Part shown: positions 24,158 through 37,608 of the stretch, in pieces
Position numbering within the stretch: the stretch's first letter is position 1
Layout: every line of letters starts with the position of its first letter
Source: Litoditis marina
Taxonomy: Eukaryota > Nematoda > Chromadorea > Rhabditida > Rhabditidae
NCBI GenBank assembly: GCA_964036275.1
Contig: OZ038440.1
Coordinates: forward strand, 4,439,690-4,503,689
Direction: 5' to 3'
DNA: 64,000 bases
Made by a program: the position numbers and the translations under genes
Notes under the pieces: generated by a model
The model's input: the letters and a program-made list of their open reading frames with translations, nothing else
Told to the model about the DNA's origin: nothing
Databases searched by the model: none

Positions 24158-25819
24158 TCTGTTGTACTTGAGGTCCGCCTAGAACGAATAAGTATTCGTA
24201 TGTATTAGTGGTGAAATTTGGCGAAAATTAGAAACTTTAATAGGTGAATTGGTGAAATTTTGTAGAAAATTTGATTGGGGCACTTATTTGTTGACGTTTT
24301 TTGGTGTTGGATGATATTTGGATGAGATTGAGAGACGGCTTTCGCCGCGATTCGATTACCGAATCATGAGATACTCGAGAGGCACATAAAACGACATGGA
24401 ACATCACACAGATGATAACTTATTATAAAACGAAAACATATAAAACCTGGCTACTAAAAATCGTAAAAGTTCCATTGTTTTTCTGTTCTAGAACAAAAGT
24501 TTTGTTGTTGTCAGATGCTCAACTGGAAACTTTGAATGTGTACTGTAGGATTGTCAGTAGAATGTTTACCACTAGAGCTAACCAAAACAAGGTACCTTGA
24601 TTGTATATTTTCTGTTTACTTTCACATTGTATCATATTATATACTGAAATACATTATATTTAGCTCACTTGAATGGAGAATAAATGTGGTCGGCTAGTAT
24701 GGGAAGAGTGGCAGAGAGCCATACTTGGTATAGGAATACACGAGGAGTGAGAAGTTTTCTGTTCAAGGGAGATGAGATTTATAGCCATGGCAACATTTTT
24801 CATCCAGTGAAGCGACTTAATTCAAATTAAATATAGGTCATTTGGCATAAAAAACGTAAGGGAAGGGGAAGAATTTAAGTTGTAGAATGACTTGTCATTA
24901 CTTTTTCTACATTTCGGGTATCTTTTATTGTGAAATTTTGGTCAGAAATCTAGAGGCTGAACCTAAACGTCCGGAGATGGATTAAGTATTGTAGTTGGAA
25001 ATAATGTTGGAAAATAAATATTGTGGTTGGAAGTAAAGGAGGCCAGAAAGGATTGATCATATTTAGTTATGGGTTGGGTACACAACTTAAGTCCATCAAA
25101 ATGCAGGTACATTGTTGATCAGAAATTTCAGTTCAAAGGAAAACATACCCATCAATTTGTTTCAAGCAGTTCTTACATTTTGGTTTTCGGTCGGTGTTCT
25201 CTACCAGAGATGTTTATGTTGATAGGACACGGGTAATTTGGCGTAATTACTATGCATAAGATGCTTCCATTCTATAACCGTCATATTTTTAGTATATTTG
25301 TCCATGAACTATGGTATTTGAAGAAAAACATAGTACAATTCGTGTTCTGTTGGTTTGTAACGCGATCAAACTACAAACACAGCGCGATAGATCACCAAAC
25401 ACCGTAATATTTTCTGTTAAAAGACGAACCGTACATTTACGACGTTGATGTTTCAAAAGTCAGTTTGTTGAAGACCTTCTAGTCACCTCTGCGTTAGTGC
25501 ATATAACAATATGATTATTATTATGTAGTCAACTTGAAAAAAAAAACACATTTTTAGTCTAACTATGATTTACCAGAATTGTTTTAATCGATTCTTAAAA
25601 AACTCGAAAAAAAGCTGAGAATCCCATTCGTTAATCCATCAGATATTTCAAGACGAAGTTACCTTCACGTGGAACCAAGTTCATACAAGTAGAGTTTGAT
25701 ATAGTTACGGTCTGATTCTCTGAAAGTTCCATTCCAATGTTCCAATGGGGAAATTTTACTTTCGACAATCGCCCCCCACCCTTCTGATTCTTAGTTGAAA
25801 CGGAGCCATGTAACTTTTA

Positions 25820-25911
25820 CCCCCCCCCCCCCCCCCCCCCATGGTGGAGGGGGGGGGGGGTGAAAGTAACACAGGACTTATTTCGGCTAAAACGAAAAAA
25901 GTGGGGGGGGG
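25820..25911. repeat. C-run / G-run hairpin
   Basis: A run of 21 C (25820-25840), then ATGGTGGA, then a 12-base G run, and another G run at about 25902-25912. The arms can pair or form quadruplex structure. Such runs are prone to length error in sequencing. Confidence 0.85.
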
Positions 25912-26150
25912 GGCGAAATTCAATGTCGCATTGTCTCTTTCCATGCGAAATTTTTTTCAAAAAAGCAAGACTAATTTTATTGACCTACCTTGTTGACGGG
26001 ACCATAATAGGGGCGGTGTGGATGGTGTCGGTTACGGTATTTATGCCTCACCTGTGAAGCGCAGGTGCGCTTTAGGCGGTATGATAGCATACAACTAGTA
26101 CCCCTCGTTTCCCCTGGTTACCGAGGTGTAAGCGGATGTGGGAAGAATGC

Positions 26151-26472
26151 GAAATCCGAACGAGAAGGAACACACTGTAATCTTCAAAACAGGGGTTAGA
26201 CCGGAATAAAGTAGATATCAGTCAAGTAAATAGTTACGTGAAACGTATGTTTTATACTGGTTTGTATACTCTAAAGTGTTTAAACGGAGGAAGAACGAGA
26301 AGGACACTGTAATCTTTAAAACAGAGGTTAGAATAGCATAGAGATATCAGTCAAGTGCATAGTTACGTGAAACGTAAATTTCATACCGGTTTGTATACTT
26401 TAAAGTTTTCAAACGAAATCCGAACGAGAAGGAACACTGTAATCTTCAAAACAGGGGTTGGAATAGAATAGA
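26151..26472. repeat. Tandem repeat, about 130-bp period, 2.4 copies
   Basis: The unit starts AATCCGAACGAGAAGGAACAC and includes CTGTAATCTTCAAAACAGGG, ATATCAGTCAAGTAAATAG and TAGTTACGTGAAACGTA. Three starts are visible at about 26151, 26287 and 26406. Confidence 0.8.
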
Positions 26473-26601
26473 ATGTTTATACGAGATTAAAGGCGTGTCC
26501 TTCCTTTGGTAAATGTGGAACTCCAGCTATATGAAATTGTACATTCGGGAGAGAAGAATAAAATGTAGAGTAAACTTCACTCTGCTACAGATTGAGTAAC
26601 A

Positions 26602-26824
26602 GATATAGTCTGTTTCACGCAACAATAGCCCTCTACAGTGAGATTATTAAACTTTTAAGTGATTTTTCAATATCCTGTGGGTATTGTAAATAGCTTAAAC
26701 TTTGCGATTTTGTTTTCCACATTAGTTACTACAAGCGTAGAAAGCAGTAAATCTGAATGATAAATGCCCATGAATATTCGACAGATTACTGTAGAAAGTC
26801 ATCGATTGGTGAAACGAACTATAT
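26602..26824. repeat. MITE-like element, second copy of the Argonaute-intron element
   Basis: Same ends as 152-336, including TATAGTCTGTTTCACGC and ACAATAGCCCTCTACAGT on the left and GTAGAAAGTCATCGATTGG on the right. The interior differs. Confidence 0.75.
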
Positions 26825-29550
26825 ATCAGTAGGTGAATATATACAGGCAACGCTCATTTTCAGACTTATACTGTGATTTCCTAAAGTAAAAAGGAAAAAA
26901 GAAGGACAGTTTTGTAAACATCAGAGCTAGAGAATAGACCATGAAAAACCACACAACAACTATTGCAACTATCACCTTTGAACTGAGAATAGTATTTCAC
27001 ATAAAATGATGGGGACTAGATTCGAGCTGAAACGTAGCTATGAGGAGGAAGTTTTTAGGAAATGGCAAGCGTGAGACACGCCATGTGAACTAACTCCTTG
27101 TGAGAAATCAACTACATTGTAAAGAAAAAGTGCCCGAACCTAAGGTCATGTTCGTACATTCTCAAAGGTCACGTTCCTATTTTAAATTGCAGCTTGTATC
27201 AGTGGAAAAGTTGTTACAAAGCTACATATAGATTTGATGGTACTGCAGCTGCAGTCAAACTTCAACAAACGTTGAAAAAACGAGAAAAAAAACGTGGGTG
27301 AAAGGTAAGGAAACATTTTTTAGAACAGGCTGAGGGGGCGACAGTCAAGATCAGTCGTATTTGAGGAAACATAGCGTCATGACTCAAGTGTGACAATATG
27401 CAGGGGGAATACCCTCAGGGGAAGTAGAACCAGGAAACCATACAGACTGCAAGGAGGGAAACCCTACGCCCCCTTATGTACTAGTAGGGCAAGAAGTACT
27501 CGTGAACGTGAATAAACTGATGCAAAAGAACTATCATGATGTATTCTGTACTATTAGTGACTATAAAAGTTACAGTAGAATGAAATCCCATTCACACACG
27601 TTTTGAAATTTTCAACAACTGTTCGAAATACCAAAAAGAAATAGCAATAGGATAGGAATGAAGACATATCATGTGTGGAAGTGCAATTGAACATTAAAAT
27701 AATGCGAAAGGGTGCTCAGAATTGTAGTCAATTGGCCAGACAGGTGAAAGTCAATTTCAAGTGAGAAATAAAAGTGATTAACCTAAAAAGAGCTTTCATT
27801 CATTGTTCATCCAAAGTCTTTCTTCGCATGTGATAATGGAACGTACTGGTAATTTTTTGTGTTTAGTTTAAACTTCACATTTTATTGTGGACTTTAATGC
27901 AAACGTCAGAAATATATTACGAGTGAGGCAGTTTTTACATGCGCGTCTCAGTGCTATAAAACTGTAAAATAAAACCAACAGAGACTATTTGTATCATGTC
28001 AAGTTCACGTGGGTATGATGACTATTATCATACTAGGTTGAACTAACACGTCGGTAAATCTAAGTTGAAATAGATGCCTTATCGGCAAATTAGCTATTCG
28101 TAATGCAAAATTAGTCTGCTGTTTTTTGCAGGGTAAAGCTCTCTAATTGTTTCTAAATTGCTGTTTCTTTTTTGCTACAAATGCATAATGCACTAGAAAA
28201 GTGCTCGGAGGAAGAAATTTGTCGAACAACTCAGAGTGTGAAGCTAAGCTCAAACGCAGTTTTGAAAAGTCTCTATGATATTTCACAGACCATTGAACTT
28301 TCCATACTTCTCACTAACCCATTCTGCACTGGACAACTGCTACAAACTGAGATGGTACAAACTCAAAATAAAGTCGAATCACAGAATAAATGTTTTGCAC
28401 CAGTGTAGGTCATTTCTCAAGAGAGTTCACGAGGTTACACGAAATACAGCGAGTTACCAGTCATATCTACAGTTTGATTACTTAGTAGTTATCTCTCCAG
28501 CAGCCTGTTGTGTTGATATGTGATGTATTCTCACGTTTTCTCGACTTTTGGTGAGTTTTTCATTGGAGAATCAACGAATTAACCAGACTGCTTTTTTGTC
28601 AAGGTCAGTGCAAGTACAGCCTACACGCACTTGTGAATCATAGTCTGAGCCTCTTTGCTGATCTTAATCTCAAAAACACTACAGTCTAAGTCATCCTAGA
28701 AATCTCATGCGCGGTAACGTCAAACGCAAATGAATTGGCAAGATCTTAGACTTAAGTGAGATTATATATATATTTTTGGAAAACTGGGAGTCGGCTCATG
28801 AGTTCACCAAGACTCCTGTGGATTGAGAGAGCTCCCGGTAGATCTGAAAGTTATTGGTGGTTACGGCCACTGACAAAATATTAGAACGCGTGGTACTAAG
28901 AACTAGCTAGTTCAGCTAAAACGTACTCATTCCAAAAGACGGGTTTGAAAAATTATTGTGGTAATGTAAAATGTATTATTCTGGGAATTGAACCAATGAA
29001 CTATACTATAAATAGAGCGGAAGTCTTCCTATTTGTTATTGCTTCTAACTTGGTATTTGATGTAGGATGGGAATGTTATCTGTGTAAAAACAATTTGAAC
29101 ACAAAGGAAATCTCAGTTACGTAGCAACAAAGGATTAACCAATTACTGTACCTCAACAACACAAGTCTAATCGTATAGCAATTACGAGTGGATCAAAACA
29201 TTATTTTCCAACTAATATTCTAGAGGAAGCGAAAATGAATAAAGTTTGAAAAATCGTTTTCAACTTCAATGAATATACAGGATATGAACGTAAAACATGT
29301 CTGTGAAGATTGTTGTTCGATATTTCGAAGCCAATTAATGAGCTTCCATATGTCACAAAGATACGATTCTAATAAAGGGATGAATCCGTGTTCGTCTATA
29401 ATAAGCTGGCAAATAGAGCACAATTATTATAATAGCACCAGATTGTGGTATGTTCTAATTGGAATGACATTTAGAGAGCGACCGAATCATAGTTGTAGTT
29501 TGATCTCGCAACGCACCGCTATTCACGAGTTTTAACCTAAGGTTGCAGCA

Positions 29551-29697
29551 ATACTTTTTACGTCGGCGTATTACGTTCGCGTTTTTGGTGAACAAAATAT
29601 GGGTATCGATTAACGCCGGCGTAATTCGCCAACTAAATCAATACGCATGGCATGTATTGGTTTACGCTGACGTAAAACGCCCGCGTAAAAAGTATGG
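29551..29697. repeat. Inverted-repeat element ATACTTTTTACGTCGGCG, copy 1
   Basis: Ends with CGCGTAAAAAGTAT, the complement of the start; GC-rich subterminal ACGCCGGCG blocks repeat inside. Copies at 38497-38641 and 41626-41808. The first two mark the left ends of the two arms of the segmental duplication. Confidence 0.75.
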
Positions 29698-31071
29698 CCC
29701 CGGCCTAAAGCAACGGGATGAAACTACAAACACAGTGGTGTAAAGTAACATACATCTATTGGGTATGCTTTACAACCAGCGAACCCTATAATAGGACAAT
29801 ACATAAGGTGGTATCAAATGGGGAATAACCGATAGGTAGTATGATCATAGTATGAGTAGTATAACTCGATACACGGTTTAATTTACGAACTTCGACCGGA
29901 AGGCAACTGGATCAAACTACAAACACAGCGAAATAATAACATATATCGTATTGGCTCGATTCGGAACCAGCGAACCTTATAAGACCATTAGTCGATTGTT
30001 CTCATCAAAAAACCATGAACATCTTATGAGCCACGTGCTAGTATTGCATGTTGCTATGAATAAAATGCTCATTTGACGTTCGCAGCGTATTGTTTTTGAG
30101 GTGATCTCATGAGTTTGAAGATGGATTGTTACCGCACTCGGAATATTTTTTTTCACAAAAATAATCGTACTGCACAGAATTCTCCTACTTATCATGTTTG
30201 ATTTTTTTGTTCTTGTCAGTAATACTATTGGAGAGAAGTCTATATTTTTATTACAATTTGTTTTATAGTTTGTGTTCCGGATTGGAAGATAGCATGTTCA
30301 CATGTTCACTGACATTAAAATGTGGACATACAGAACTGGGTTTCAACAAACGTTTCCATTGATAAAACTAGTTTGGACATATGTAACACTTTCGTTTGAT
30401 CGTTCTTTGTACTTCTAGAAAAGTCAGGCTCCGGTAGTTCTGACACCGCACTTATTTCGAATGTTAGTAAAAGTTGGTAGTTCATTCAAGTTGCTCGGAA
30501 TCATTGAAAACATAAATGATGGGCGAATACTTGTTTCTGGATAAAATGAAGTTTTGGTCTATAATTCGGTCGAAAGCGCGTCTTATGTGAACACTATTCA
30601 CTTCTTTTATCCAATTTAGTCAGAAAAACTGCTTTACAAAGAAGGAGCTATCGCCTCCAGAATAATCGAAATTATTCGTCATCCAGAAACTTTATAAAAA
30701 GTCACCAAATTGTCGGTGTAGCTTGATCTTGAAACACTACTTACTATTTTAATCGAAAATTAACGAGATCAAACTATAGTACAGTGGGGGCAACACTTTT
30801 GCCATATACATCCTTCTTTGAAAAGGGCAAACCTTGAAGCTCACCTCACGCAACCTCTAAATGTTGTCCTAGGTAGTTTATCATTGATAGTTCGAAAAAG
30901 GTTTCGTTTCACATCACTTTAGAACCACAGTTCAAAACCCTCTATGTAAATAACACATTCGCTGCCAATTGTCAATAACTATTTAAGAGTCAACAACTGA
31001 AACAACACCAATAAAAGAACAAAATCAATTTTAGCGAATAAAAATAAAACTAAACCGTTGGCGGAACTCAC

Positions 31072-31149
31072 ACATTTAATACTGGGTCTTCCTCGTTTGA
31101 TGGTGCGACGATTATGCATATTTATAGTGGAAAGGGGGACTGCGAATCT
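31072..31149 (-). other. Candidate small 5' exon, left copy
   Basis: On the minus strand TTATTTCAG precedes position 31149 and GTGAGT follows 31072. Both signals are strong. Inside, an ATG at 31119 opens MHNRRTIKRGRPSIKC, ending in phase 0. The exon upstream of 24157 in the first Kv gene is also open in phase 0 (ADLKYNRM...). So this could be the first coding exon of that gene across an intron of about 6.9 kb. No transcript evidence; it could equally be an orphan. Confidence 0.3.
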
Positions 31150-31384
31150 CTGAAATAATTATAGAAAACATGGGAAACTGACGCAAGACAAGGAATATAG
31201 ACTTAATCGCAAGGTTTCATTAGAGAAGAGTTCAAGATGAGATGAACCGGGGTTAATATTTCTTTTCCTTTGTTGGGTTTCGTTTTCGCTGTTTTTTTTG
31301 GTTCATGTAATACTGTGAATGAAGGTGTATATGGAATTATAGTACGTATGATGTGTCACGTTACCTTGCGTGAGTTACGTGAAT

Positions 31385-31515
31385 GTAAATTACGTATGTA
31401 TCACAGAACCTTGATACCATCCTGCGTCTCTCTCTTTGCGCTCTATTTCGCGAGATTTGTATCCAAACGAGAGGTGAAGAGATTGGAGTGTGAGGAGACG
31501 CAGGTTGGGATGTGA
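31385..31515. repeat. Degenerate element with CATCCTGCGTCTCTC / GAGGAGACGCAGG ends
   Basis: Related to the inverted-repeat family at 51815 and 62246, with the same GCGTCTCTCTCTTTGC and GAGGAGACGCAGG parts. Present in both duplication arms (about 40545-40675 in the right arm). Confidence 0.5.
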
Positions 31516-31846
31516 CAGTCGGGTTATTTCTGAACTTGGCCGCAAAAAATAAAAAAGCTTCGATTCTAGGCTGACTGGAAGCCAAAGATAGACTGTGCGA
31601 TCTTTCGAAGCACTTTGGGCAATTTTTTGCTTCTAGTTCTACATTATTTTAGATTTATTGTATTTTTAATATAATAATTGCTCATAATCTCCACGTCTTC
31701 AACTTCAATGTCAATGTTCAGTTGAATGTCTTCAGGCCAATGATTTCCCGACATGTCTCGCGCAGACAGGTTCCTTCCTAGCCCAATCGGGATATCTCAA
31801 GGTTATATCTCGGTCGGATATGGCCGACTTTCGCATATCAGAACGT

Positions 31847-31918
31847 GGCCGGATGGTCTAGTGGTATGATTCTCGCTTAGGGTGCGAGAGGTCCCGGGAT
31901 CGATCCCCGGTCCGGCCC
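31847..31918 (+). tRNA. tRNA-Pro (AGG), left copy
   Basis: 72 bases fold as a cloverleaf: acceptor stem GGCCGGA/TCCGGCC, D-arm box A TGGTCTAGTGGT, anticodon stem CTCGC/GCGAG with loop TTAGGGT (anticodon AGG at 31879-31881), T-arm box B GGGATCGATCCCC. No intron. A TTTT run lies a few bases after the end. Inserts proline at CCU, and at CCC/CCA if A34 is made inosine. The same gene is repeated at 41005. Confidence 0.95.
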
Positions 31919-32827
31919 TAATTTTGTATTACGCAATTTACGTTTTTTTCATCTACTTTGCATTTTGAGGAGAAAAAACTGTTCTTGCTCGAGGTGTTAT
32001 GCCAGAGTGCCACTTTAAATAATCAGAAAAGTGTGTAGATCTACAAAAACTAACCCAACCTGCGTTTTTACAATGACTTAGAAAATATCGCATGTCGGAT
32101 AACAAAAAACTTAATAGTTGTAGATTTATTCAAAATATGTTCTAGAATGACAAAAATACAACTTAATTTCAAATAATGAAGAAGTTGCAGGAAAGTTCTT
32201 CAATCGGAACACGAAGTAAGTTGATGTGTGATTTTTCATGAGAACAAGCAGGGGAAATGAGGGATGTTGAATGAGGAATAATCCAATCATTTAGGGCCGT
32301 CGCAGCATAACACGCGATGTTTAGGAGCATTTTCTAGTAGTTCGTAGAACAGTCACATAGAACGTAAACAGTAGATTCTCAATTCAATATAGCAATGTTG
32401 TTGTTTCCATGTTTTTTCGGGTAGAGTAGTTTTGTCTTTCATCTAATCTCATTTTATCAGCAAATTTGAGTTTTTAATGTATCATGTTAGCTTTTTATTT
32501 TGATTTTGAGGGATCATGAAATTGTATATTTTATCTTATCTCCCTTCAATTTTCTTTAAATTCTCTCTTTTCCTGCTCTCGGTATCCATATTGTTCATTC
32601 TCTCTCGAAGGAGTGTTACCGACTGGTTATAGATGTAGCTGGTAGCAACCATCATGCTACCAGGGGCCCCCTGTCACACTGCCACCTCCCTGCTCCCAGC
32701 CGGACCCACTGGATGCATCTTACCGACGAGTTGAACACATTTGATTTTCTTATTCTGTACCATATTCTTCCTCCATATGTTTTTGTACCGTTGCACATTT
32801 TGTGTAATAAATATTATTATTATAGTT

Positions 32828-33130
32828 CGCCGGTTATGAATTCTCGTAGCGCAGGGGTCAGCGCTTGGCTACGAATCTTTTTCTCGCAGCTTCGATACCT
32901 ATAAATTTGGATAAAAATATAAATTTGGCATCCCCTATGGTCACTGCCAAATTTATAAATTTCTGTCTCACGCCGGAATCGAACATGCGAGCAAAAGATT
33001 CGCAGCAGGGCACTAACCACTGTGCTGCTAGAGCACATAACCGGCAAGATTTGGAATAGAAAACATGTGTGCGTACACATCGGAAAGGGAGATATACAGT
33101 ACCCTCTCGCCTTTCTGTTGGCGACGACTA
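32828..33130. mobile_element. Two abutting copies of the 193-bp tRNA-like element
   Basis: A full minus-orientation copy (about 32938-33130, ending GTTGGCGACGACTA) abuts a partial plus-orientation copy (about 32828-32937) with TAGCGCAGGGGTCAGCG. Part of the left arm only. See the entry at 37609 for the family description. Confidence 0.75.
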
Positions 33131-34529
33131 TATATTGTTTTTACAAAATACGGTTGTAAGTTGTTTAGAAATGTTAAAACTGGTAACATGGTGGTTACCT
33201 AAGCAGAACGATGTTACCTGGTTACCTCGGCTTATTGAAACTACATTTTTTCTGGAATAGGGCATGCATCTAAACTTTTGAATGAATAAAAAATGCACTT
33301 ATAAAATAAAATAACAAAGCCAATTTGAAAAGTTTACTGAACCACAAACGAATGTGGACATTGCCAAACATTTCAACAAGCTCTTTTGTACGAATTCTCT
33401 CCCATATTTTCAACGGGAGCAACAATTACTACAGTAAAAAATAAAATTGGATTAAGAACTTGTCAACAGTTAACATCAAAAATCTGTCTCATAGTAACTA
33501 TGGAATCTAAGCAGGAGTTTTACGAACAAAGTTTACATCCAATTCTCGAAAATCACTTTTTAAAATACAATTTGTGGTACAACAATTACAACAATTACAA
33601 GTCAATATCCGTATAATCTGCTGGAACCGTCTACATGGTTGAGTTTGGTCTATCTAGAATATGGTAAGTTGTAGAAGAGATCATTTATGGGAGAACACAT
33701 AATACCCGTGTGAGATGCTTTCGGAGGGTATGTGTATGGTTGAATTTCAGAACAGTAGAAACTTTGAATAAGCTCAGATTATAGAAAATACAAACTAGGT
33801 AAACCGCACGAAAACTCGAATGACTACACATTCTCACGATTCGAGAAAGAAAATCCACTTTTTTTAAAAATATAAAAAATAGATCATGAGCTGCTCATGA
33901 ACTTATCACGAGGAAGTTGTGTGAACTGTAAATGACGTTGTAGGGATCTCCAGATTCTCAGAACACGTGTCTCTTGTTCCGGCTCCTTCTGGAGCCTCCC
34001 TCGTCGTCGTCGCCCGCCCATCCGCCAGTTGATTCGGCGAACTTATCGATTATCATGGATATCGGGAAGGCGAGCACTATGATGCCGCACACCGACGCCA
34101 TCGCCGCCACCACTTTTCCTCCTAGAAAAATGGTTATTTCAAATAGGACTGTGTGTATTACAGTCTTTTTTGTACGTATACCCTAGCTCATTAAATGAAG
34201 AGTAAGACTTTGGAATACAAACTTTTTGCATTTAGTGTTTAACTTATTTAAAACAAAAATATTTGTTGTCACCAAAATCGTCTTGAATCAGAGTCGAAAC
34301 TATTTTGAGTGGCACCTTTCTTTTAGTTACTAAACAAAGGACTGTACCTGCAGTAACCGGCACCAGATCCCCATAGCCGACAGTAGTCATGGTTATCACA
34401 CCTGGAAGACAAAAATATCATTTTATAAAGTACTTTTTTTTACTCTATTTTGACATCTCTGTCGTTTTTCTCTCTCTAAGAAAATGGCTCTGAAAACGAA
34501 ATTTCTCCACTTGAATTGTATACGATTCA

Positions 34530-34820
34530 CAGGGTCACACGTACATTATTTTTGAAATTTGAATGTTAGGTTTCACTTATTTTAGTTCGACTATGATGCT
34601 CACACTAAGAAAAACCGTATTACGATCTAGCTTGTTTTACTGTGCATTTTAAGAATCGAATACAATTCAAGTGGGTCACACGTACATTATTTTTGAAATT
34701 TGAATGTTAGGTTTCACTTATTTTAGTTCGACTATGATGCTCACACTAAGAAAAACCGTATTACGATCTAGCTTGTTTTACTGTGCATTTTAAGAATCGA
34801 ATACAGGTTTCAAGATATCC
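34530..34820. repeat. Tandem 146-bp copy within a Kv intron, left arm
   Basis: The block starting GGGTCACACGTACATTATTT and ending TAAGAATCGAATACA occurs twice in a row here. It occurs only once in the right arm (about 43485-43617). Confidence 0.9.
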
Positions 34821-36884
34821 ATCAAGTTTCAAATTTTTATTGGTGATGTGACGAATAAAACTTGAAACTTGGTGGATATTTATCTTGAAACACGTATTCG
34901 GAACTTTTTCTAGTAATAAAAACTCACACCACCAGCAGGCTGCGGGAATGGAATAGAACTTCGAATTAGGCTCGTCCCTCTCGAAAAAATAGATAGCGGT
35001 GGAGAATAACATGATACCTAAAACGGAATGTGATATAACTAGATTTTCAACTAGGTGGCTTTCCAAATTTTCATAAATGTAAGATGTGTTCACAAATCAG
35101 TGATCAGACTAGCACTGAAACTTGGTCACCCCTAGATTCACAGACATGTTGCTTGAAACATGTGTCGGATGAGATTCATCATCGGTAATGAACTCGATTG
35201 CGCTGGTTAGAGCTGCACACTTTTTCTATGTTCGAGAGTTCAAGGAGTGCACGTAGCATATGAGAACAATGCGCGGATGAGTTGAAAGTATTTGAAAAGC
35301 AGAAAAAAACATTGAAAATAAAAAGTATAGTCAATACCACACCACTTTCATTTCATTTAGTAATTACCAAAATATACCCAATCACTAATCACTCGATTTT
35401 GAGATTGAAGTGTATATCGGTTGATCATTTGTCAAAAACTGAACTTACCCGTGACCAGGAACATCCCCAGCATACTCAGTTCGGCCGCACTTTTCTTCAT
35501 TGTCGACGCCGAACGCGCGCAGCCCGGTACTGTAGCGCGCCAGTTTGAATATTCGCGCGACGCGCGCGAGACGCATCACTCGCACCACCAACATGGCGCC
35601 TGAAAATATAACAAATGTATTTTTGAAAAGTGTATATTCAGAGTCAATCTAACTGCAACCTGTTTTCCCACTTTCCATCAAGCATTCCTTTCACTATTTT
35701 ACAAAGGCAGAATAATGTATACAGCGTAAATACGCTGATAATCATATTTTTTTGGATTGTTGGAAATTAGAAAACCGGGATCACCAAAAAGTTTGAAAAA
35801 TTGAAGTTTATATGGAAGTTACCTCTGAAATTCTTCATCCACTGCAACTCGCTGAAGGTTTCAATGAGAAACGGAAGGATAGTCAAAATGTCGATGACAT
35901 TCAAAGGTGAACGCGCAAACTCTGCCTGAAAAAAAAAATCATTTTCCACAGAGTAGAAACCACAAACTTTTGAAAACTCTTGATCAGAAAGTTATCTGAA
36001 TTGAATAGTTCCCTAAAACTCGTGTAAATTCAGCCGTTCATGTTGAGAAACAATTTGAAAATTCCTCGCCCAAACTATCGGAAGAGTTTCTCTTCAAATA
36101 TGTACCTTGCACAAGTTGTGTAAGTCTTTTATCTTTTTTAACCTAATGAAATGATTTCGATATGTGGTTGAATGCAGAAAAAAGTTTAATGCCTTCACTT
36201 ACCTTTCTGGGACTGACGAGAAATCGAACAATGTATTCAACAGTGAAATAGGTCATACAACTGGAAGAATATAAGGTAAATTATACACATCGATTGTTTA
36301 ATTGAAGTCTTAGCATTTAGCGTAAAAAGTAAAAGCGTTTTTTGCAGATTGTAGGATCAAGCGTATTGAAAACATCTCATGAACTGATTCACAGGATCCT
36401 AGCACAGTTTACCCGGGTATCTCGCAGTATATACCGAGATTACTAGAACTTCAAGTGGTAACATGTTCTTTTCGTTTGAATGTTTCTTCTCTCCCATTCG
36501 TGGAGTAATTTTGGGGACTCACCACAACTCCATCCAGGTCAAAAGAAAATGCGGTTCTTTGTGTTCGTCTTGTAGTTCGGGCATTGAGCTCAGAATTAGG
36601 CCTGTAATAAATTAACAATCAATACAAGTTTCTACCAGTTTTCAAAAATTTTAGTCAGGTGAAATATGGATATCTTTAAAATTACATAGTTCTTAATAAA
36701 GTTGGGTTTAGATAAGACCAGTAATTTTAGCTGTATGGATGAAAGGGGTGATCAAACTTGTAGTCTGATCACGAGACACGCTATAATGTGCACATTTTGA
36801 CTAGATACAGCGGGATCAAACTATATACACTAGCGAGAATAGTCTACACGTTTAGGTTTTCTTTGATGAGAGTGAATAACTGAG

Positions 36885-37220
<336 letters not shown>

Positions 37221-37608
37221 TAATAACGGACACTAAATTAACAGACGGTTTGTTTTTCTTAAGAAGGTCTGTTGACTCACCCAACAATGAGAACAACACA
37301 AAACTGGCAGATCCTATCGAGAATACTTTGGCGGTGAAGGAACTCCGCGGGTTCTCCAGCATCCGCCAGGTGCGTAACCGAAGAGGACCGAAGCATACTT
37401 TGTCGAAGGCGGACGATGGGAGGGAACTCTCGATGTAACCCTGAAGGTGAAAAGATGACCTAATCTGGACTTTAGTTTGATCTGCACATACAGCAGAAAC
37501 CGCAATTCACAAGAAGAGAACAGAGAAATTGATCAAACCGCAAAAACGTCAGTTGTAGCCAACTTTCATCATTTTGGCGTGTCTTTCTCTGCGTGACTTC
37601 TATCAGTA

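Larger units (their letters stand above)
24158..31071. other. Gene-poor region upstream of the first Kv gene
   Basis: No coding region is supported here. Contents: homopolymer hairpin 25820-25911, tandem repeat 26151-26472, MITE 26602-26824, and the inverted-repeat element at 29551. The rest is AT-rich with scattered TGTAGTTTGATC ends. It may hold promoter sequence or a long first intron of the Kv gene. Confidence 0.5.
31150..33957. other. Interval between candidate exon and Kv pseudogene
   Basis: Apart from the tRNA and the repeats listed, no coding sequence is visible. The stretch is shared with the right arm except for arm-specific insertions between about 32.36 and 33.17 kb. Confidence 0.5.

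Noticed and set aside
29551..29697. CRISPR-like array from repeated GCCGGCG blocks
   Set aside because: The blocks are inverted, not direct, have no constant spacer, and the DNA is animal nuclear sequence.
32938..33130. Functional tRNA gene in the 193-bp elements
   Set aside because: Box A and box B matches are clear, but no acceptor stem closes the fold and the copies vary in the stems. They are treated as mobile elements.
33974..34186. Plus-strand frames repeated at 42929-43141
   Set aside because: Antisense of the S6 and tail exon of the two Kv copies.
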